NCBI GenBank assembly: GCA_003159675.1
Contig: PLQC01000038.1
Span: 7,759-56,463, forward strand
DNA: 48,705 nt
Direction of reading: 5' to 3'
From: Limisphaerales bacterium
GTDB taxonomy: Bacteria > Verrucomicrobiota > Verrucomicrobiia > Limisphaerales > BOG-1460
Part shown: positions 1 through 8,917 of the stretch, piece by piece
Layout: every line of letters starts with the position of its first letter
Numbering within the stretch: position 1 is the stretch's first letter
The notes under the pieces: generated by a model
Told to the model about the DNA's origin: nothing
Seen by the model: only the letters and a program-made list of their open reading frames with translations
Databases searched by the model: none
Made by a program: the position numbers and the translations under genes

Positions 1-137
1 TCGTTGCGGAACGCCGGCACGAACATTTCGCCGATGAGCCGGTGCATCAGCTTGCCGCCGCCGCCGTGCGCCAGCAGCACGTGCGGATAGTCCCGGATCG
101 GGATCGGGCAGGCGGCGGAAAAATCAAGAGGCTGCAT
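1..137 (-). CDS. hypE: HypE, hydrogenase maturation (N-terminal part)
   Basis: Only the first 45 codons are in the window; the gene continues past the left edge. HypE dehydrates the thiocarbamoyl group passed from HypF into the cyanide ligand of the NiFe centre. Reading the minus strand from the ATG at 135-137 gives a short lead followed by [17 protein letters not shown], the glycine-rich opening typical of HypE and the AIR-synthase fold. The start lies 3 bases past the hypD stop, so the two are translationally coupled. The assignment rests on this motif and on position at the end of a hypFCD run. The catalytic C-terminal cysteine is outside the window. Confidence 0.93.
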   Translation of the reverse strand, partial: MQPLDFSAACPIPIRDYPHVLLAHGGGGKLMHRLIGEMFVPAFRN

Positions 138-139
138 AA

Positions 140-1237
140 TCAGGTGAAAGCGGCTTCCCGCCGATACCGGTAATAAGCCGCGCACGCGCCTTCGGACGAG
201 ACCATCGGGGCGCCCAGCGGATGTTCTGGCGTGCAGCGCGTGCCGAAGGCCGGACATTCGTGCGGCTTGATCTGCCCCTGCAGGACCAGTCCGCTGAGGC
301 ATTCGGAGGGTTCGTCGGCGTGATAGCCGGCGACGCCAAATTTCCGCTCGGCATCAAACCCGGCGTAGCGGTCGCTCAGCCCGAGGCCGCTTTGCGCAAT
401 TTCGCCGATGCCGCGCCATTTGCGCGGGATGACCCGGAACACTTCGCGGATGAGCTGTTGCGCGGTTGGATTGCCCTCGCGGCGCACAGCCCGGCTGTAG
501 GGATTTTCGACTTCGGCCCGGCCGCTCTCCAACTGCTGCACGCACATCCACACGCCCTGAAGGATGTCCAGCGGTTCGAAGCCGGTGACGACGATGGGGA
601 CGTGATACTTCGCCGCGATAGGAAAGTATTCCTCGCAGCCCATCACGGCGCAGACGTGGCCCGCCGCCAGGAACGCCTGGATGCGGCACTTCGGGGAACT
701 CAGCACCGCTACCATGGCCGGAGGGACCAGAACGTGCGAGACGAGCATTGAAAAATTCTTCACGCCCCGTTTGGCGGCCTGAAACACCGCCATGGCCGTC
801 GCCGGGGCGGTGGTTTCAAATCCGACCCCGAAGAAGACGACTTCCCTGGCAGGATTCTGCTCGGCGAGTTTCAAGGCATCGAGAGGCGAATACACAATGC
901 GCACGTCGCCGCCCCGCGCCTTGACGGAGAGCAGGTCGGTAGTGCTCCCGGGCACCCGCAGCATGTCGCCGAACGAGCAAAAGATCACCTCGGGCCGGGA
1001 AGCGATCGCGAGCGCCTTGTCGATCAACTCGAGGGGTGTGACGCAAACCGGGCAGCCGGGGCCGTGGACGAGCGTGATGTCCTTGGGAAGCAGTTCATCG
1101 AGGCCGAACTTGACGATGGCATGCGTCTGGCCGCCGCAGACCTCCATGATGTTCCAGGGTCGGGTCGTGATCCGCGCGATCTGACGCGCATACTGCCGGG
1201 CGAGATCCGCATCGCGGTATTCGTCGAGATATTTCAT
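140..1237 (-). CDS. hypD: HypD, Fe-(CN)2CO scaffold protein
   Basis: HypD is the iron-sulfur scaffold on which, together with HypC, the Fe(CN)2CO unit of [NiFe] hydrogenases is built. About 365 residues, normal for the family. The CGGQTHA motif near residue 35, the [11 protein letters not shown] motif near 65, the [10 protein letters not shown] segment and a C-terminal cysteine-rich region ([25 protein letters not shown]) binding a [4Fe-4S] cluster are all present. I start at the ATG at 1235-1237 because known HypD proteins begin near MKYLDEYRD; an in-frame TTG 18 bases upstream (1253-1255) is possible but unlikely. It lies between hypC and hypE on the minus strand. Confidence 0.96.
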   Translation of the reverse strand: MKYLDEYRDADLARQYARQIARITTRPWNIMEVCGGQTHAIVKFGLDELLPKDITLVHGPGCPVCVTPLELIDKALAIASRPEVIFCSFGDMLRVPGSTTDLLSVKARGGDVRIVYSPLDALKLAEQNPAREVVFFGVGFETTAPATAMAVFQAAKRGVKNFSMLVSHVLVPPAMVAVLSSPKCRIQAFLAAGHVCAVMGCEEYFPIAAKYHVPIVVTGFEPLDILQGVWMCVQQLESGRAEVENPYSRAVRREGNPTAQQLIREVFRVIPRKWRGIGEIAQSGLGLSDRYAGFDAERKFGVAGYHADEPSECLSGLVLQGQIKPHECPAFGTRCTPEHPLGAPMVSSEGACAAYYRYRREAAFT

Positions 1238-1334
1238 GGCTGCGCGGCGTGACAACCTGCGGTGTCGCCGGCCGATGGCCCACGGAAGAGCGCCGGAGCA
1301 TCACCGGCCGCCGCGATCCCTGTCGCGCGGTCGT

Positions 1335-1589
1335 TCACGGCCCGGGCTCCCTCAATTCGTCCAGCGATTCCATTTCTTTCAGGTACTCAAAAACTTTGTG
1401 CGCCTCCTCCTCATCGACCCGGCTGATGGCAAAGCCGACATGGACGATGACGTAGTCGCCGATTTTTGCTTCCGGCACACAGGCCAGATTGGCGTTCTTG
1501 AGGATCCCGCCGAAATCGATCTTGCCCGTTCGCTCCAGCGGATCTTCGCCGCTGATGCTCATGATTTTTCCCGGGATGGCCAAGCACAT
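1335..1589 (-). CDS. hypC: HypC, hydrogenase maturation chaperone
   Basis: Small (84 residues) HypC/HybG/HupF chaperone. It binds HypD, carries the Fe(CN)2CO group and delivers it to the large-subunit precursor. The protein begins MCLAIPGKI; Cys2, exposed after removal of Met1, is the essential iron-binding residue and is present. The IGDYVIVHVGFAIS segment of the beta-barrel core is also clear. A good ribosome-binding site (GGGGAGGTAG) lies about 11 bases upstream of the ATG. Seventy-nine to 97 bases separate it from hypD. With three hydrogenases in the window it probably serves more than one; no second HypC is seen. Confidence 0.96.
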   Translation of the reverse strand: MCLAIPGKIMSISGEDPLERTGKIDFGGILKNANLACVPEAKIGDYVIVHVGFAISRVDEEEAHKVFEYLKEMESLDELREPGP

Positions 1590-1598
1590 GATTGAATT

Positions 1599-3980
1599 CT
1601 ACCTCCCCGCGCGCCGGACGGCAATGATTTGGCCCAGGGCGATTCCGCCGTCGTTCGGCGGCACCCGCTGATGCCAATAGGGTTGAAAGCCCGCCTCCTG
1701 CAGCCGGCGCACGGTCGTTTCCGTCAGATACCGATTCTGGAAGCAGCCGCCCGAGAGGGCGATGCGCCCGGTCCCGACGCGGCGAGCGGCGGCGACGATA
1801 AAGTCAACCAGGCTGTTGTGAAATTTCGCGGAAATCCAGCCGGGGGCGGCGCCGGCTTCGAGATCGGCAAGGACGCCGTGAATCATGGGAGCCCAGTCCA
1901 GAATCAGCGGGGATTGAAGAGGACCCGTCGGGGAATGCTCCTCGCGGTTGCCCGGCGGATCGATCGGCAACGGATACGCCTCGTCCGTCACAATTCCCTC
2001 GAGTGCAAACTCCAGTTCCATCGCCGCCTGTCCTTCGAAGCGGGTCTGCTGGCGCAAACCGATCAACGCGGCCACGGCGTCGAACAGCCGGCCGGCGCTC
2101 GATGTGAGCGGTGAATTCAAGCCGCTGGCGAGCATGTTTTTGAAAGTGGCAAGTTCGTGGCGTGCCATTCCGCGCACCGGCGGCAGGTGTTTCATTTCAA
2201 ACGCCGCGTCCCCAAACAATTCGTAAAGCAACCCCAGGGCGGTCCGGCGCGGCTCTTTCACCGCTCTGTCCCCCCCGGGCAATCGGAATTGCCGGAAATG
2301 GGCGACACGCTCGCAGCGGGCGTCGGTGACGAAAAAGAATTCGCCGCCCCAGATGCTGCCGTCGAGGCCGTAACCGGTGCCGTCCCAGGACACGCCGAGC
2401 ACCGGCGGCTCCAATGCATTCTCGGCCATGCAGGACAAGACGTGGGCGACGTGATGCTGGACGGCGACGATGCGCCCGCTCCCGGCCTGCGCCACTCTCT
2501 CCCGCGCGAATTGCGTCGAGAGATACTCCGGATGCGCGTCGGCGGCGATGACTTCCGGGGTGGTCTCGTAGAAGGTCTCGAAATCTGCGATCACCCGTCG
2601 GAAGGCCCCGAAAGCCCGGTCCGTCTCCAGATCGCCGATGTGCTGGCTGAGGAACACCTGGGGGCCGACCGCGAGTGCCACGGCGTTCTTCAGATGGGCG
2701 CCGACGGCTAGAATAGTCTGAGCGTGGAGCGTGGAGCGTGGAGCGTGGAGCGTAATTGGCAGGGGCGCGTAGCCGCGCGCCCGGCGCAGCACCAGCTCGC
2801 GGCCCATCATCACGCGCACGATCGAATCGTCCACATGCCGCACGATGGGACGGTCATGGACCAGGAACATGTCCGCCATTCCGCCGAGCCGTTCCAAGGC
2901 TTCCCGCTCGTCGATGCAGATCGGTTCGTCGCCCAGATTGCCGCTCGTGGCCACCACCGGAAAGCCGAGGAGCGACAGGAGCAGATGGTGCAGCGGGGTG
3001 TAAGGAAGCATGCAGCCGAGATTGGGATTGCCGGGGGCGATGCTCCTGGCAATTTCAAATTTGAGATTTGAAATTTGAGATTCATCCTGCCGGCGCAGCA
3101 ACACGATCGGGGCCTCGGGTGAGCGCAACAGCCGTTCTTCCAAAGGCGAGACTTCACAAACCGCCCTTGCCACAGCCAGCGAGGGAAACATCAACGCAAA
3201 CGGTTTTTCCTCGCGATGCTTGCGCTCGCGCAACCGTCGAACGGCGCTTTCATCGTGCGCCGCCGTCATGAGATGGAATCCGCCGAGACCCTTGATGGCG
3301 ACGATCCGGCCGTCGCGGAGCGCCTCGGCGGCGGCCGACAACGCCGCGTGGCCGCGATCGCGGGAGCGCGGCGGATCTCCGGCGCCGCCGCGCCACAACT
3401 CAAGCTGCGGTCCGCAGTCGGGGCACGCATTGGGTTGCGCGTGGAAGCGGCGGTCCCGCGGGTCGTCATATTCGGCCCGGCACCGCGGGCACATGACGAA
3501 TTCCTTCATCGAGGTGTTTGCGCGGTCGTAAGGCAGCGCTTCGATGATGCTGAAGCGCGGACCGCAGTGCGTGCAATTCGTGAACGGATAGTGGTACCGC
3601 CGGTTGGCCGGATCGAAGAGTTCACGGAGACAATCCGGGCAGGTGGCGATGTCCGGCGGCGCGAGCGCGGTCTTGCCCCCTCCGGTTTCGCTCTCGCGGA
3701 TTTCAAAGCCGGTGTAGCCGGCGGGGCGGAGCCAGGAAGCCTCGAGGCCCTGAATGAAACTGCGCGGAGGCTTTTCCGATTCGAGCCGCGCCAGAAACGT
3801 TTCGAGTTGGGAACGCGGCCCTTCGAGTTCAAGCGTGACGCCCTGGACCGTGTTGTTCACCCACCCTGCGAGCCCAAGTTCGGATGCCATGCGAAACACG
3901 AACGGGCGGAATCCGACGCCTTGAACCGCGCCCCGAACGCAGGCCTTGAGCCGTATTCGTTCCGGAGCCGCAGTTTTCAT
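1599..3980 (-). CDS. hypF: HypF, carbamoyltransferase for cyanide-ligand synthesis
   Basis: HypF converts carbamoyl phosphate and ATP into a carbamoyl adenylate and transfers the carbamoyl group to HypE. About 793 residues from the ATG at 3978-3980. Domains in order: an acylphosphatase domain (VRGAVQGVGFRPFV), a double zinc finger (CPDC, CTHC, CPRC, CPDC), a YrdC/Sua5 domain (KGLGGFHL, GNPNLGCMLPYTPLHHLLL, ATSGNLGDEPI) and a Kae1-like carbamoyltransferase domain (LAVGAHLKN, VQHHVAHV, WDGTGYG, LSGGCFQN). Two linkers hold foreign-looking peptides encoded by period-7 micro-repeats (2721-2753 and 3052-3082), both keeping the frame open. An upstream in-frame start (4046) would add 22 residues with no homology. 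First gene of the hypFCDE run. Confidence 0.96.
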   Translation of the reverse strand: MKTAAPERIRLKACVRGAVQGVGFRPFVFRMASELGLAGWVNNTVQGVTLELEGPRSQLETFLARLESEKPPRSFIQGLEASWLRPAGYTGFEIRESETGGGKTALAPPDIATCPDCLRELFDPANRRYHYPFTNCTHCGPRFSIIEALPYDRANTSMKEFVMCPRCRAEYDDPRDRRFHAQPNACPDCGPQLELWRGGAGDPPRSRDRGHAALSAAAEALRDGRIVAIKGLGGFHLMTAAHDESAVRRLRERKHREEKPFALMFPSLAVARAVCEVSPLEERLLRSPEAPIVLLRRQDESQISNLKFEIARSIAPGNPNLGCMLPYTPLHHLLLSLLGFPVVATSGNLGDEPICIDEREALERLGGMADMFLVHDRPIVRHVDDSIVRVMMGRELVLRRARGYAPLPITLHAPRSTLHAQTILAVGAHLKNAVALAVGPQVFLSQHIGDLETDRAFGAFRRVIADFETFYETTPEVIAADAHPEYLSTQFARERVAQAGSGRIVAVQHHVAHVLSCMAENALEPPVLGVSWDGTGYGLDGSIWGGEFFFVTDARCERVAHFRQFRLPGGDRAVKEPRRTALGLLYELFGDAAFEMKHLPPVRGMARHELATFKNMLASGLNSPLTSSAGRLFDAVAALIGLRQQTRFEGQAAMELEFALEGIVTDEAYPLPIDPPGNREEHSPTGPLQSPLILDWAPMIHGVLADLEAGAAPGWISAKFHNSLVDFIVAAARRVGTGRIALSGGCFQNRYLTETTVRRLQEAGFQPYWHQRVPPNDGGIALGQIIAVRRAGR
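2721..2753. repeat. Heptanucleotide tandem repeat inside hypF
   Basis: AGCGTGG repeated 4.7 times without error. On the minus strand it encodes TLHAPRSTLHA in the linker just before the Kae1-like domain of HypF, a place where relatives have a short variable linker. The repeat keeps the frame open. See the parallel arrays at 3052-3082, 22427-22447 and 46794-46821. Confidence 0.9.
3052..3082. repeat. Heptanucleotide repeat / hairpin inside hypF
   Basis: Period-7 array ATTTCAA, ATTTGAG, ATTTGAA, ATTTGAG, ATT. It also forms a perfect 10-base-pair inverted repeat (AATTTCAAAT at 3051-3060, ATTTGAAATT at 3066-3075, loop TTGAG). On the minus strand it encodes SQISNLKFEI, an AT-rich insertion in the YrdC-like domain of the otherwise GC-rich hypF. 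The frame is preserved. Confidence 0.88.
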
Positions 3981-4352
3981 ATCATATAAATTCTTCCCAG
4001 AATCGCAGCTAAAATGTGCCCGCGCCAACCCGCACCGGCGACACATCCGTTGCCCAAGGCTCCACCTTTTTTGCCGGGCGTCGACAATTTAGCCCCAGTT
4101 CCAATTCCGAGGCCACCTTGAATCGGCCAAGTGCCCCGTCGGAAAGCCGTGGACACAGCCGGGTTCAATGGGGGGTGCCGATGGGGGCTTGGCGCGCGGG
4201 AGGTGGAACTTGAATTAGAATATTATATCAGTTCTTTTACTTGCATTAGCCAAACACATCGTCCTATTCTCAATTGTGCCAATATTACCGGCGCGGCAGC
4301 GAAGTGGTTCGGCGGGCGAGGATAGGGAGCCGGCGTTGGAGTGCATGCACGC
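3981..4352. promoter_or_regulatory. Divergent promoter region between hypF and the FdhF-like operon
   Basis: No convincing gene lies in these 372 bases. The stretch 4212-4300 is markedly AT-rich. On the minus strand an extended -10 box (TG-A-TATAAT, plus-strand 4222-4230) faces hypF, with a leader of about 240 bases. On the plus strand a weak pair, TTGCAT near 4241 and TATTCT at 4265-4270 (spacing 18), could serve the FdhF-like operon. No clear sigma-54 or FNR-type site was found. The boxes are pattern matches only. Confidence 0.4.
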
Positions 4353-6383
4353 ATGGCGCACAAACTGACGACCTGCACGTTCTGCGGAGTTGGTTGCGGC
4401 ATCTATCTGGAAACCGCAGGCAACCGTGTTGTGGGCGCCTACCCCAGCATGTCACACCCGACGAACCGGGGGAAAATATGCCTGCGCGGCTGGCACGTTC
4501 ACGAAGTTTCCGGTTCGCCGGACCGCCTGAAACGACCGTTGCTGAAGAAGAACGGGCAGTTTCAGGAAGTCACCTGGGATGAAGCTCTCGATTTTGTCGC
4601 GAACCGCCTGCAGGAAATCCGGCGTGAGCACGGTCCTGATTCGATTGCTTTTCTGAACTCCCCGCGCTGTTCCAACGAGGAAGCCTACCTGCTCCAAAAA
4701 CTGGCGCGCGCCGTCGTGGGCACGAACAACGTCGATCATGGGGCGGGTGTGTACTGCAACAACTCCATTCACGTCCTGCTGGACATGATCGGTATTCCGG
4801 CCAGCACCAACTCGATTGGCGAACTGGCCCGGAGCGAAGTCATCGTCGTGGACGGGGTGGACCTGGGCCGCCAACTGCCCACCATTGGCGGCTGGGTCAT
4901 TCGAGCCAAGCTGGCTGGCGCCCGGTTGATTGTGATCGACACCCGCCGACACCGGGTGGCGGAGAGCGCCGACCTGTTTCTTCAGATCAAGCCCGGCACC
5001 GAGGTCATGCTGTATGGCGCGATGGCGAAGGTCATTGTGGATCGGGGCCTGATGGATCTTCCGTTTATCAAGGGGCGATGCCGGGGCTTCGAGGCGTTCC
5101 TGGACCCGGTGCGGGGTTACGATCTGTTGCAGGCAGCGACGGACTGCGGCGTGCCGGCGGAGTTGATTGAAGCGGCGGCCCTGACCTATGGCCGGGCACG
5201 GTCGGCGGCTCTGCTTTACTCCACCGGCATCGAGGCGCGGCACACCGACAGCATCCGCGCGATCGTCAACCTGGCGTTGCTGACGGGGAATCTGGGCAAA
5301 GAAGGGGCGGGGCTCTTCCCGCTCACGGAGCAGAACAACCTCCAGGGCGTGTGCGACATGGGCATGTTGCCGGATCGTCTGCCGGGTTATGAACCTGTGA
5401 CGAACCCGGATGCACGCGCCAGGCTCGAATCGCTCTGGAAGGCCACGCTGCCGACGGCGCCGGGACTGGCCGCGCACCCGCTCCTGGCGCACCGCGGGCA
5501 GGGCCGGGTGAAGGCGCTGTGGTTGTGCCGCTATGATCCGGTCAGCACCGCATTTTTCGGCGACGCGGTCCATTCTCTCGAGGAGTGCGATCTGGTCGTG
5601 CTGCAGCATTTGTTCATGACCGAGACAGCGCGTTACGCGCACGTGATCCTGCCGACGACGGCATTTGGCGAGGAGCGGGTTTCGTTCACGAACACGGAGC
5701 GGCGCATTCAATTGGCGGAGCAAGTCATCGATCCCCCGCCCGGGCCCATGCCGGCCTGGGAACAACTGGTGAAGCTGGCTCAAAAGATGGGGGCCGACTG
5801 GCCGTATCGTTCCGCGGGTGAGATCATGGAGGAAATTGGCGCGGCGATCCCCTTTTACAGCGGCGCAAGCCACGAGAATCTGGCGCGTGAATATGGCCGC
5901 CAATGGCCCTGCACGAGAGATTGCCCGCTCGGGACGCCGATGCTGTTCGCCGGCGGCGCCCTGAAACAGGAGTTCAAATTTGTGCCCGTAGCCAGGCCGC
6001 GGCCGGCCGCCCTGGAATCGGCCGGCGCTTTCCCGTTCACGATGGTGTTCGGCCACTCCCTGTATTACTGGCACCAGAACGTGCTCATCAAGCACAGCGA
6101 AACCCTCAAGCGCGAGTACCGTGTTCTGCTCCTCGATTACCCGGACGGCTTCGTCGAAATCAACACGGAGGATGCGCATCGGCTGGGTCTGCGCGACGGA
6201 GCGAAAATCCGGCTGCGGGCGCCCTCCGGCTCGGCGGTCTCCACGGCGCGGGTCACGCCGGAAGTCCGGAGCGGGACCATCATGGTTCCCTATTTCGTCC
6301 AAAGGCTGGAACGGCAGCTTCTCGGGACGACCGGGGATGGCAACTCGTTCGTGTCGGTGTGCGTGGAGAAGGAGGCCGCATGA
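4353..6383 (+). CDS. FdhF-like molybdopterin oxidoreductase subunit with an altered active site
   Basis: About 676 residues, resembling E. coli formate dehydrogenase H (FdhF) along its length: an N-terminal [4Fe-4S] motif (C8, C11, C15, C43), the central molybdopterin domains with GTNNVD and EQNNLQGVCDMGMLPD, and a C-terminal molydopterin-binding domain (FVEINTEDAHRLGLRDG). The residues that make FdhF a formate dehydrogenase are not conserved: the Sec/Cys140 position aligns with Tyr134, His141 with Cys135, and Arg333 with Thr325. It may therefore be a structural electron carrier, as NuoG is in complex I, or act on another substrate. First gene of the Hyc-like operon, overlapping the next gene in ATGA. 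Start chosen at the ATG preceded by GGAG (4338-4341); a GTG at 4341 is the alternative. Confidence 0.85.
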   Translation: MAHKLTTCTFCGVGCGIYLETAGNRVVGAYPSMSHPTNRGKICLRGWHVHEVSGSPDRLKRPLLKKNGQFQEVTWDEALDFVANRLQEIRREHGPDSIAFLNSPRCSNEEAYLLQKLARAVVGTNNVDHGAGVYCNNSIHVLLDMIGIPASTNSIGELARSEVIVVDGVDLGRQLPTIGGWVIRAKLAGARLIVIDTRRHRVAESADLFLQIKPGTEVMLYGAMAKVIVDRGLMDLPFIKGRCRGFEAFLDPVRGYDLLQAATDCGVPAELIEAAALTYGRARSAALLYSTGIEARHTDSIRAIVNLALLTGNLGKEGAGLFPLTEQNNLQGVCDMGMLPDRLPGYEPVTNPDARARLESLWKATLPTAPGLAAHPLLAHRGQGRVKALWLCRYDPVSTAFFGDAVHSLEECDLVVLQHLFMTETARYAHVILPTTAFGEERVSFTNTERRIQLAEQVIDPPPGPMPAWEQLVKLAQKMGADWPYRSAGEIMEEIGAAIPFYSGASHENLAREYGRQWPCTRDCPLGTPMLFAGGALKQEFKFVPVARPRPAALESAGAFPFTMVFGHSLYYWHQNVLIKHSETLKREYRVLLLDYPDGFVEINTEDAHRLGLRDGAKIRLRAPSGSAVSTARVTPEVRSGTIMVPYFVQRLERQLLGTTGDGNSFVSVCVEKEAA

Positions 6384-7471
6384 AGGCCCGCGTGCTCGCC
6401 GGCGCCGATGTGTTGAAGATCGTGGACTTGCTGCGCCGCGAGGGTCGGGAAGTCATTGCGCCCTTTTGCGGGCGGGGTCGTGACACGTATTTTGACATCG
6501 TCACCGACGCGAACCGCGCGGACATTCAGATTCACCTGCCCAATCCTTACTACCCGCCGAAACGATTTGTGTTTCCGCACATTGAACGCCTGTTGAAGGT
6601 TCGGGGGAACGACGGCCAATTCCAGATCGAGCCGACCTACGAGGAACCTAGGCGCGCCCTCTTTGGTATTCGCTCGTGCGACGTGGAGGGCATATGGCAC
6701 CTGGACCGCTTCTATCTGGGCCGGGATTTCCGGGACATTTACTACGAGAAACACCGGCTGAATCTTTTCCTGGTGAACATCGTCTGCACCGACCCGGCGC
6801 GCGACATCGGTGACGAATGTTTCTGCGTCTGCTCGGACACGGGTCCGGCCGCGCGCGATCATTTCGACCTGCAACTGATGGATTTGGGGGGCGGAGAGTT
6901 CATGGCGGTGGCCGGCACGCCGGCCGGGGAGGCGTTGTTTGCGGACCCGATTTTCAGGATGGGCACGGCGGCGCATGTGGAGCGGCGTCGCGCCATCCTT
7001 GGCGAAGTGCGCCGGCAATTCAAGACCACGACCAGTTGGTTTCCCGCCACGGTGCGGTACGTGTCGGAAGGAAGGATTCCAGAAAAGACCTGGGAGGAAA
7101 TCGGCAATCGCTGCCTGGAATGCGGCGGTTGCACTTACGTGTGCCCGGCCTGCACATGCTTTACGGTGAGCGATCGCCGGGTTGGGCCGAATGAAACCGA
7201 GCGCGTGAGGATTTGGGACTCGTGCGCGCTCGGCGGTTTTACGCGCATGGCGGGGGGGTTCAATCCGCGCCGCGCGGTGCATGACCGGCGCAATCGGCGT
7301 TTCTTCCGGAAGCTGGCGTACTACTTCATCCAGCGTGAATTGTCGATGGCCTGTGTCGGCTGCGGCCGCTGCGCGGCGGTTTGTCACGGAGACGTGGGGA
7401 TGCCCAGTGTGGTGGAAATGCTTCGTCGCGCCTCGGCGGACGTAAACCCCAATGAACCCGTCAAGGACTGA
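6380..7471 (+). CDS. Iron-sulfur subunit, sulfhydrogenase beta / AsrA-like
   Basis: 363-residue 4Fe-4S dicluster protein of the HydB/AsrA type (sulfhydrogenase beta subunit, anaerobic sulfite reductase A). In those enzymes it passes electrons between an NAD(P)H-flavin subunit and the catalytic subunit. Two ferredoxin motifs lie in the C-terminal half: CLECGGCTYVCPAC near residue 250 and CVGCGRCAAVC near 325. The N-terminal half has the family features RALFGIRSCDVEGI and GDECFCVCSDTGP. The start overlaps the FdhF-like stop in ATGA, and the gene overlaps the next by 20 bases, so the three are probably translated together. It seems to replace the HycB-type ferredoxin of a classical formate hydrogenlyase, for which no gene is present. 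Confidence 0.87.
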   Translation: MKARVLAGADVLKIVDLLRREGREVIAPFCGRGRDTYFDIVTDANRADIQIHLPNPYYPPKRFVFPHIERLLKVRGNDGQFQIEPTYEEPRRALFGIRSCDVEGIWHLDRFYLGRDFRDIYYEKHRLNLFLVNIVCTDPARDIGDECFCVCSDTGPAARDHFDLQLMDLGGGEFMAVAGTPAGEALFADPIFRMGTAAHVERRRAILGEVRRQFKTTTSWFPATVRYVSEGRIPEKTWEEIGNRCLECGGCTYVCPACTCFTVSDRRVGPNETERVRIWDSCALGGFTRMAGGFNPRRAVHDRRNRRFFRKLAYYFIQRELSMACVGCGRCAAVCHGDVGMPSVVEMLRRASADVNPNEPVKD

Positions 7472-8300
7472 AAACGTTTATCTGCCAAAAGTCGCGATCC
7501 TCGACCGCGTGGTGGAGGACATCGCCGAGGTAAGGACGTTTTATTGGCATTTCGAAGACCCGGCGGCGCAGACGGAGTTCAAGCGATTCCGCCCCGGGCA
7601 GTTCGCGCAAGTTTCGCTGTTTGGCGTCGGGGAATTTCCCGCGTCTCTGCCGCCGAGCCCGGCCGAGCCCGAGACCTTTTTCACCGTCCGGCAGGTGGGC
7701 AGCTGCACCGGCGCACTCCACCGCCTCAAGCCGCACGACCGGTTTGCCGTGCGAGGCCCCTATGGCAACGGTTTCCCCATGGAACAGTACCGCGGGAAAA
7801 ACCTTGTGTTCGTCGCCGGAGGCATCGGGCTGATCCCCCTGCGCTCCTGCATCGTGTATGCGATGAACCATTGCGACCATTACCGGCGCATCCAGATTTT
7901 CCACGGCGCGAAGACGCCCGAGGAATTGATGTATCTTTCCAGCCTGAGGGACTGGGAAAAGTCCGGGCATGCCGAATGTCATCTGACGGTGGACCGGGCC
8001 TGCAACGGCTGGGGCGGCCACGTCGGCGTTGTGGGCAGCTTGTTCAAGAAACCCGGCGTGTCGGTGCCCGTGGAGGACACCATCGCCTTCGTCTGCGGCC
8101 CGCCGATCATGTTCCGCTTCGTCATCCGCGACCTGCTGGCGATGGGTTTCGAGGAACGGAACATCGTCTCGACACTCGAGCGTTACATGAAATGCGGCGT
8201 CGGCAAGTGCGGGCATTGCTGCATCGGCACCGCTTACATCTGCGTGGACGGCCCGGTGTTCACGTACGAGCAAATCAAGAAACTCGGGGAGGACATCTGA
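7452..8300 (+). CDS. FAD/NAD(P)-binding subunit, sulfhydrogenase gamma / AsrB-like
   Basis: 282 residues of the ferredoxin-NADP reductase superfamily, closest in layout to sulfhydrogenase gamma (HydG), AsrB and PyrK. An N-terminal FAD barrel contains FTVRQVGSCTG and VRGPYGNGFP, followed by an NAD(P)-binding Rossmann segment (FVAGGIGLIPLRSC, FVCGPPIMFRF). A C-terminal [2Fe-2S] motif reads CGVGKCGHCCIG with a further Cys in AYICVDGPVF. It should exchange electrons between NAD(P)H and the AsrA-like partner encoded just upstream. Placement between an FdhF-like protein and a membrane hydrogenase suggests an NAD(P)H-linked rather than formate-linked complex. NADH versus NADPH preference cannot be read from the sequence. 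Confidence 0.88.
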   Translation: MNPSRTENVYLPKVAILDRVVEDIAEVRTFYWHFEDPAAQTEFKRFRPGQFAQVSLFGVGEFPASLPPSPAEPETFFTVRQVGSCTGALHRLKPHDRFAVRGPYGNGFPMEQYRGKNLVFVAGGIGLIPLRSCIVYAMNHCDHYRRIQIFHGAKTPEELMYLSSLRDWEKSGHAECHLTVDRACNGWGGHVGVVGSLFKKPGVSVPVEDTIAFVCGPPIMFRFVIRDLLAMGFEERNIVSTLERYMKCGVGKCGHCCIGTAYICVDGPVFTYEQIKKLGEDI

Positions 8301-8917
8301 TGCCCGGCCTGTTCGAACAACTCCGGCGCTGTTTCGAGGGCGGCGTCTGCCTGTTGGGCGTCGGCAACCCGGATTGCGGCGATGACGCCCTCGGCGTGCG
8401 CCTGGCGGAAGCCTTGACCGGAGCGCGGTCGCACATGGTCGCAGCCGTCCGGGAAGGCGAAGGCGTTGCGGCGGAGGACCGCCGCGTTCCAAAGCTCATC
8501 GTCGCGGGCGGGACGCCGGAGCGGTTCATTGGGCGTCTGATCGACGCCGGCTTCGACCATGTGATTTTTCTGGATGCGGTCGAATTCGGCGGCGACCCCG
8601 GCGCTGTTGTCTTTCTCGACTCGAAGCAAATGGCCGCCAGGTTCCCGCAGATTTCGACCCACAAGATTTCGCTCGGGTTGCTGGCCAGATGCCTTGAAGC
8701 CAATGGCCGAACCCGCGCCTGGCTGCTGGGAGTGCAGCCTGGATCACTCCAGCCGGGTGCCGGCCTGACGCCGGCGGTGCAAAACACTCTCAAAATCCTC
8801 ACCGAATTGTTAGGGAAAATGGCGGCGGCCAATCCGGCCGTGGCGCACTCCGCCCTTTCGGAGCGGCGGACGTTGCTCGGCGCGCCGATCGATGCTCCGC
8901 GTTCCGCGATCGCATGA
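8300..8917 (+). CDS. Hydrogenase maturation protease, HycI-like
   Basis: 205 residues, somewhat longer than usual for the HycI/HyaD endopeptidase family because of a C-terminal tail of about 40 residues. Family motifs: GVGNPDCGDDALGVRLAEAL (nickel-sensing Asp), FLDAVEFGGDPG (second metal-binding Asp) and STHKISLGLLA (His). It should remove the C-terminal extension of the HycE-like large subunit encoded 1.9 kb downstream, which has the expected cleavage region after DPCFSCTDR. The start overlaps the preceding stop in TGATG, and the stop overlaps the start of the HyfB-like gene by 4 bases. Confidence 0.88.
   Translation: MPGLFEQLRRCFEGGVCLLGVGNPDCGDDALGVRLAEALTGARSHMVAAVREGEGVAAEDRRVPKLIVAGGTPERFIGRLIDAGFDHVIFLDAVEFGGDPGAVVFLDSKQMAARFPQISTHKISLGLLARCLEANGRTRAWLLGVQPGSLQPGAGLTPAVQNTLKILTELLGKMAAANPAVAHSALSERRTLLGAPIDAPRSAIA

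Noticed and set aside
4452-6302. 616-codon open frame antisense to the FdhF-like gene
   Set aside because: High GC keeps the opposite strand open; the peptide is rich in Arg, His and Gln with no recognisable motif, whereas the sense strand has clear homology.
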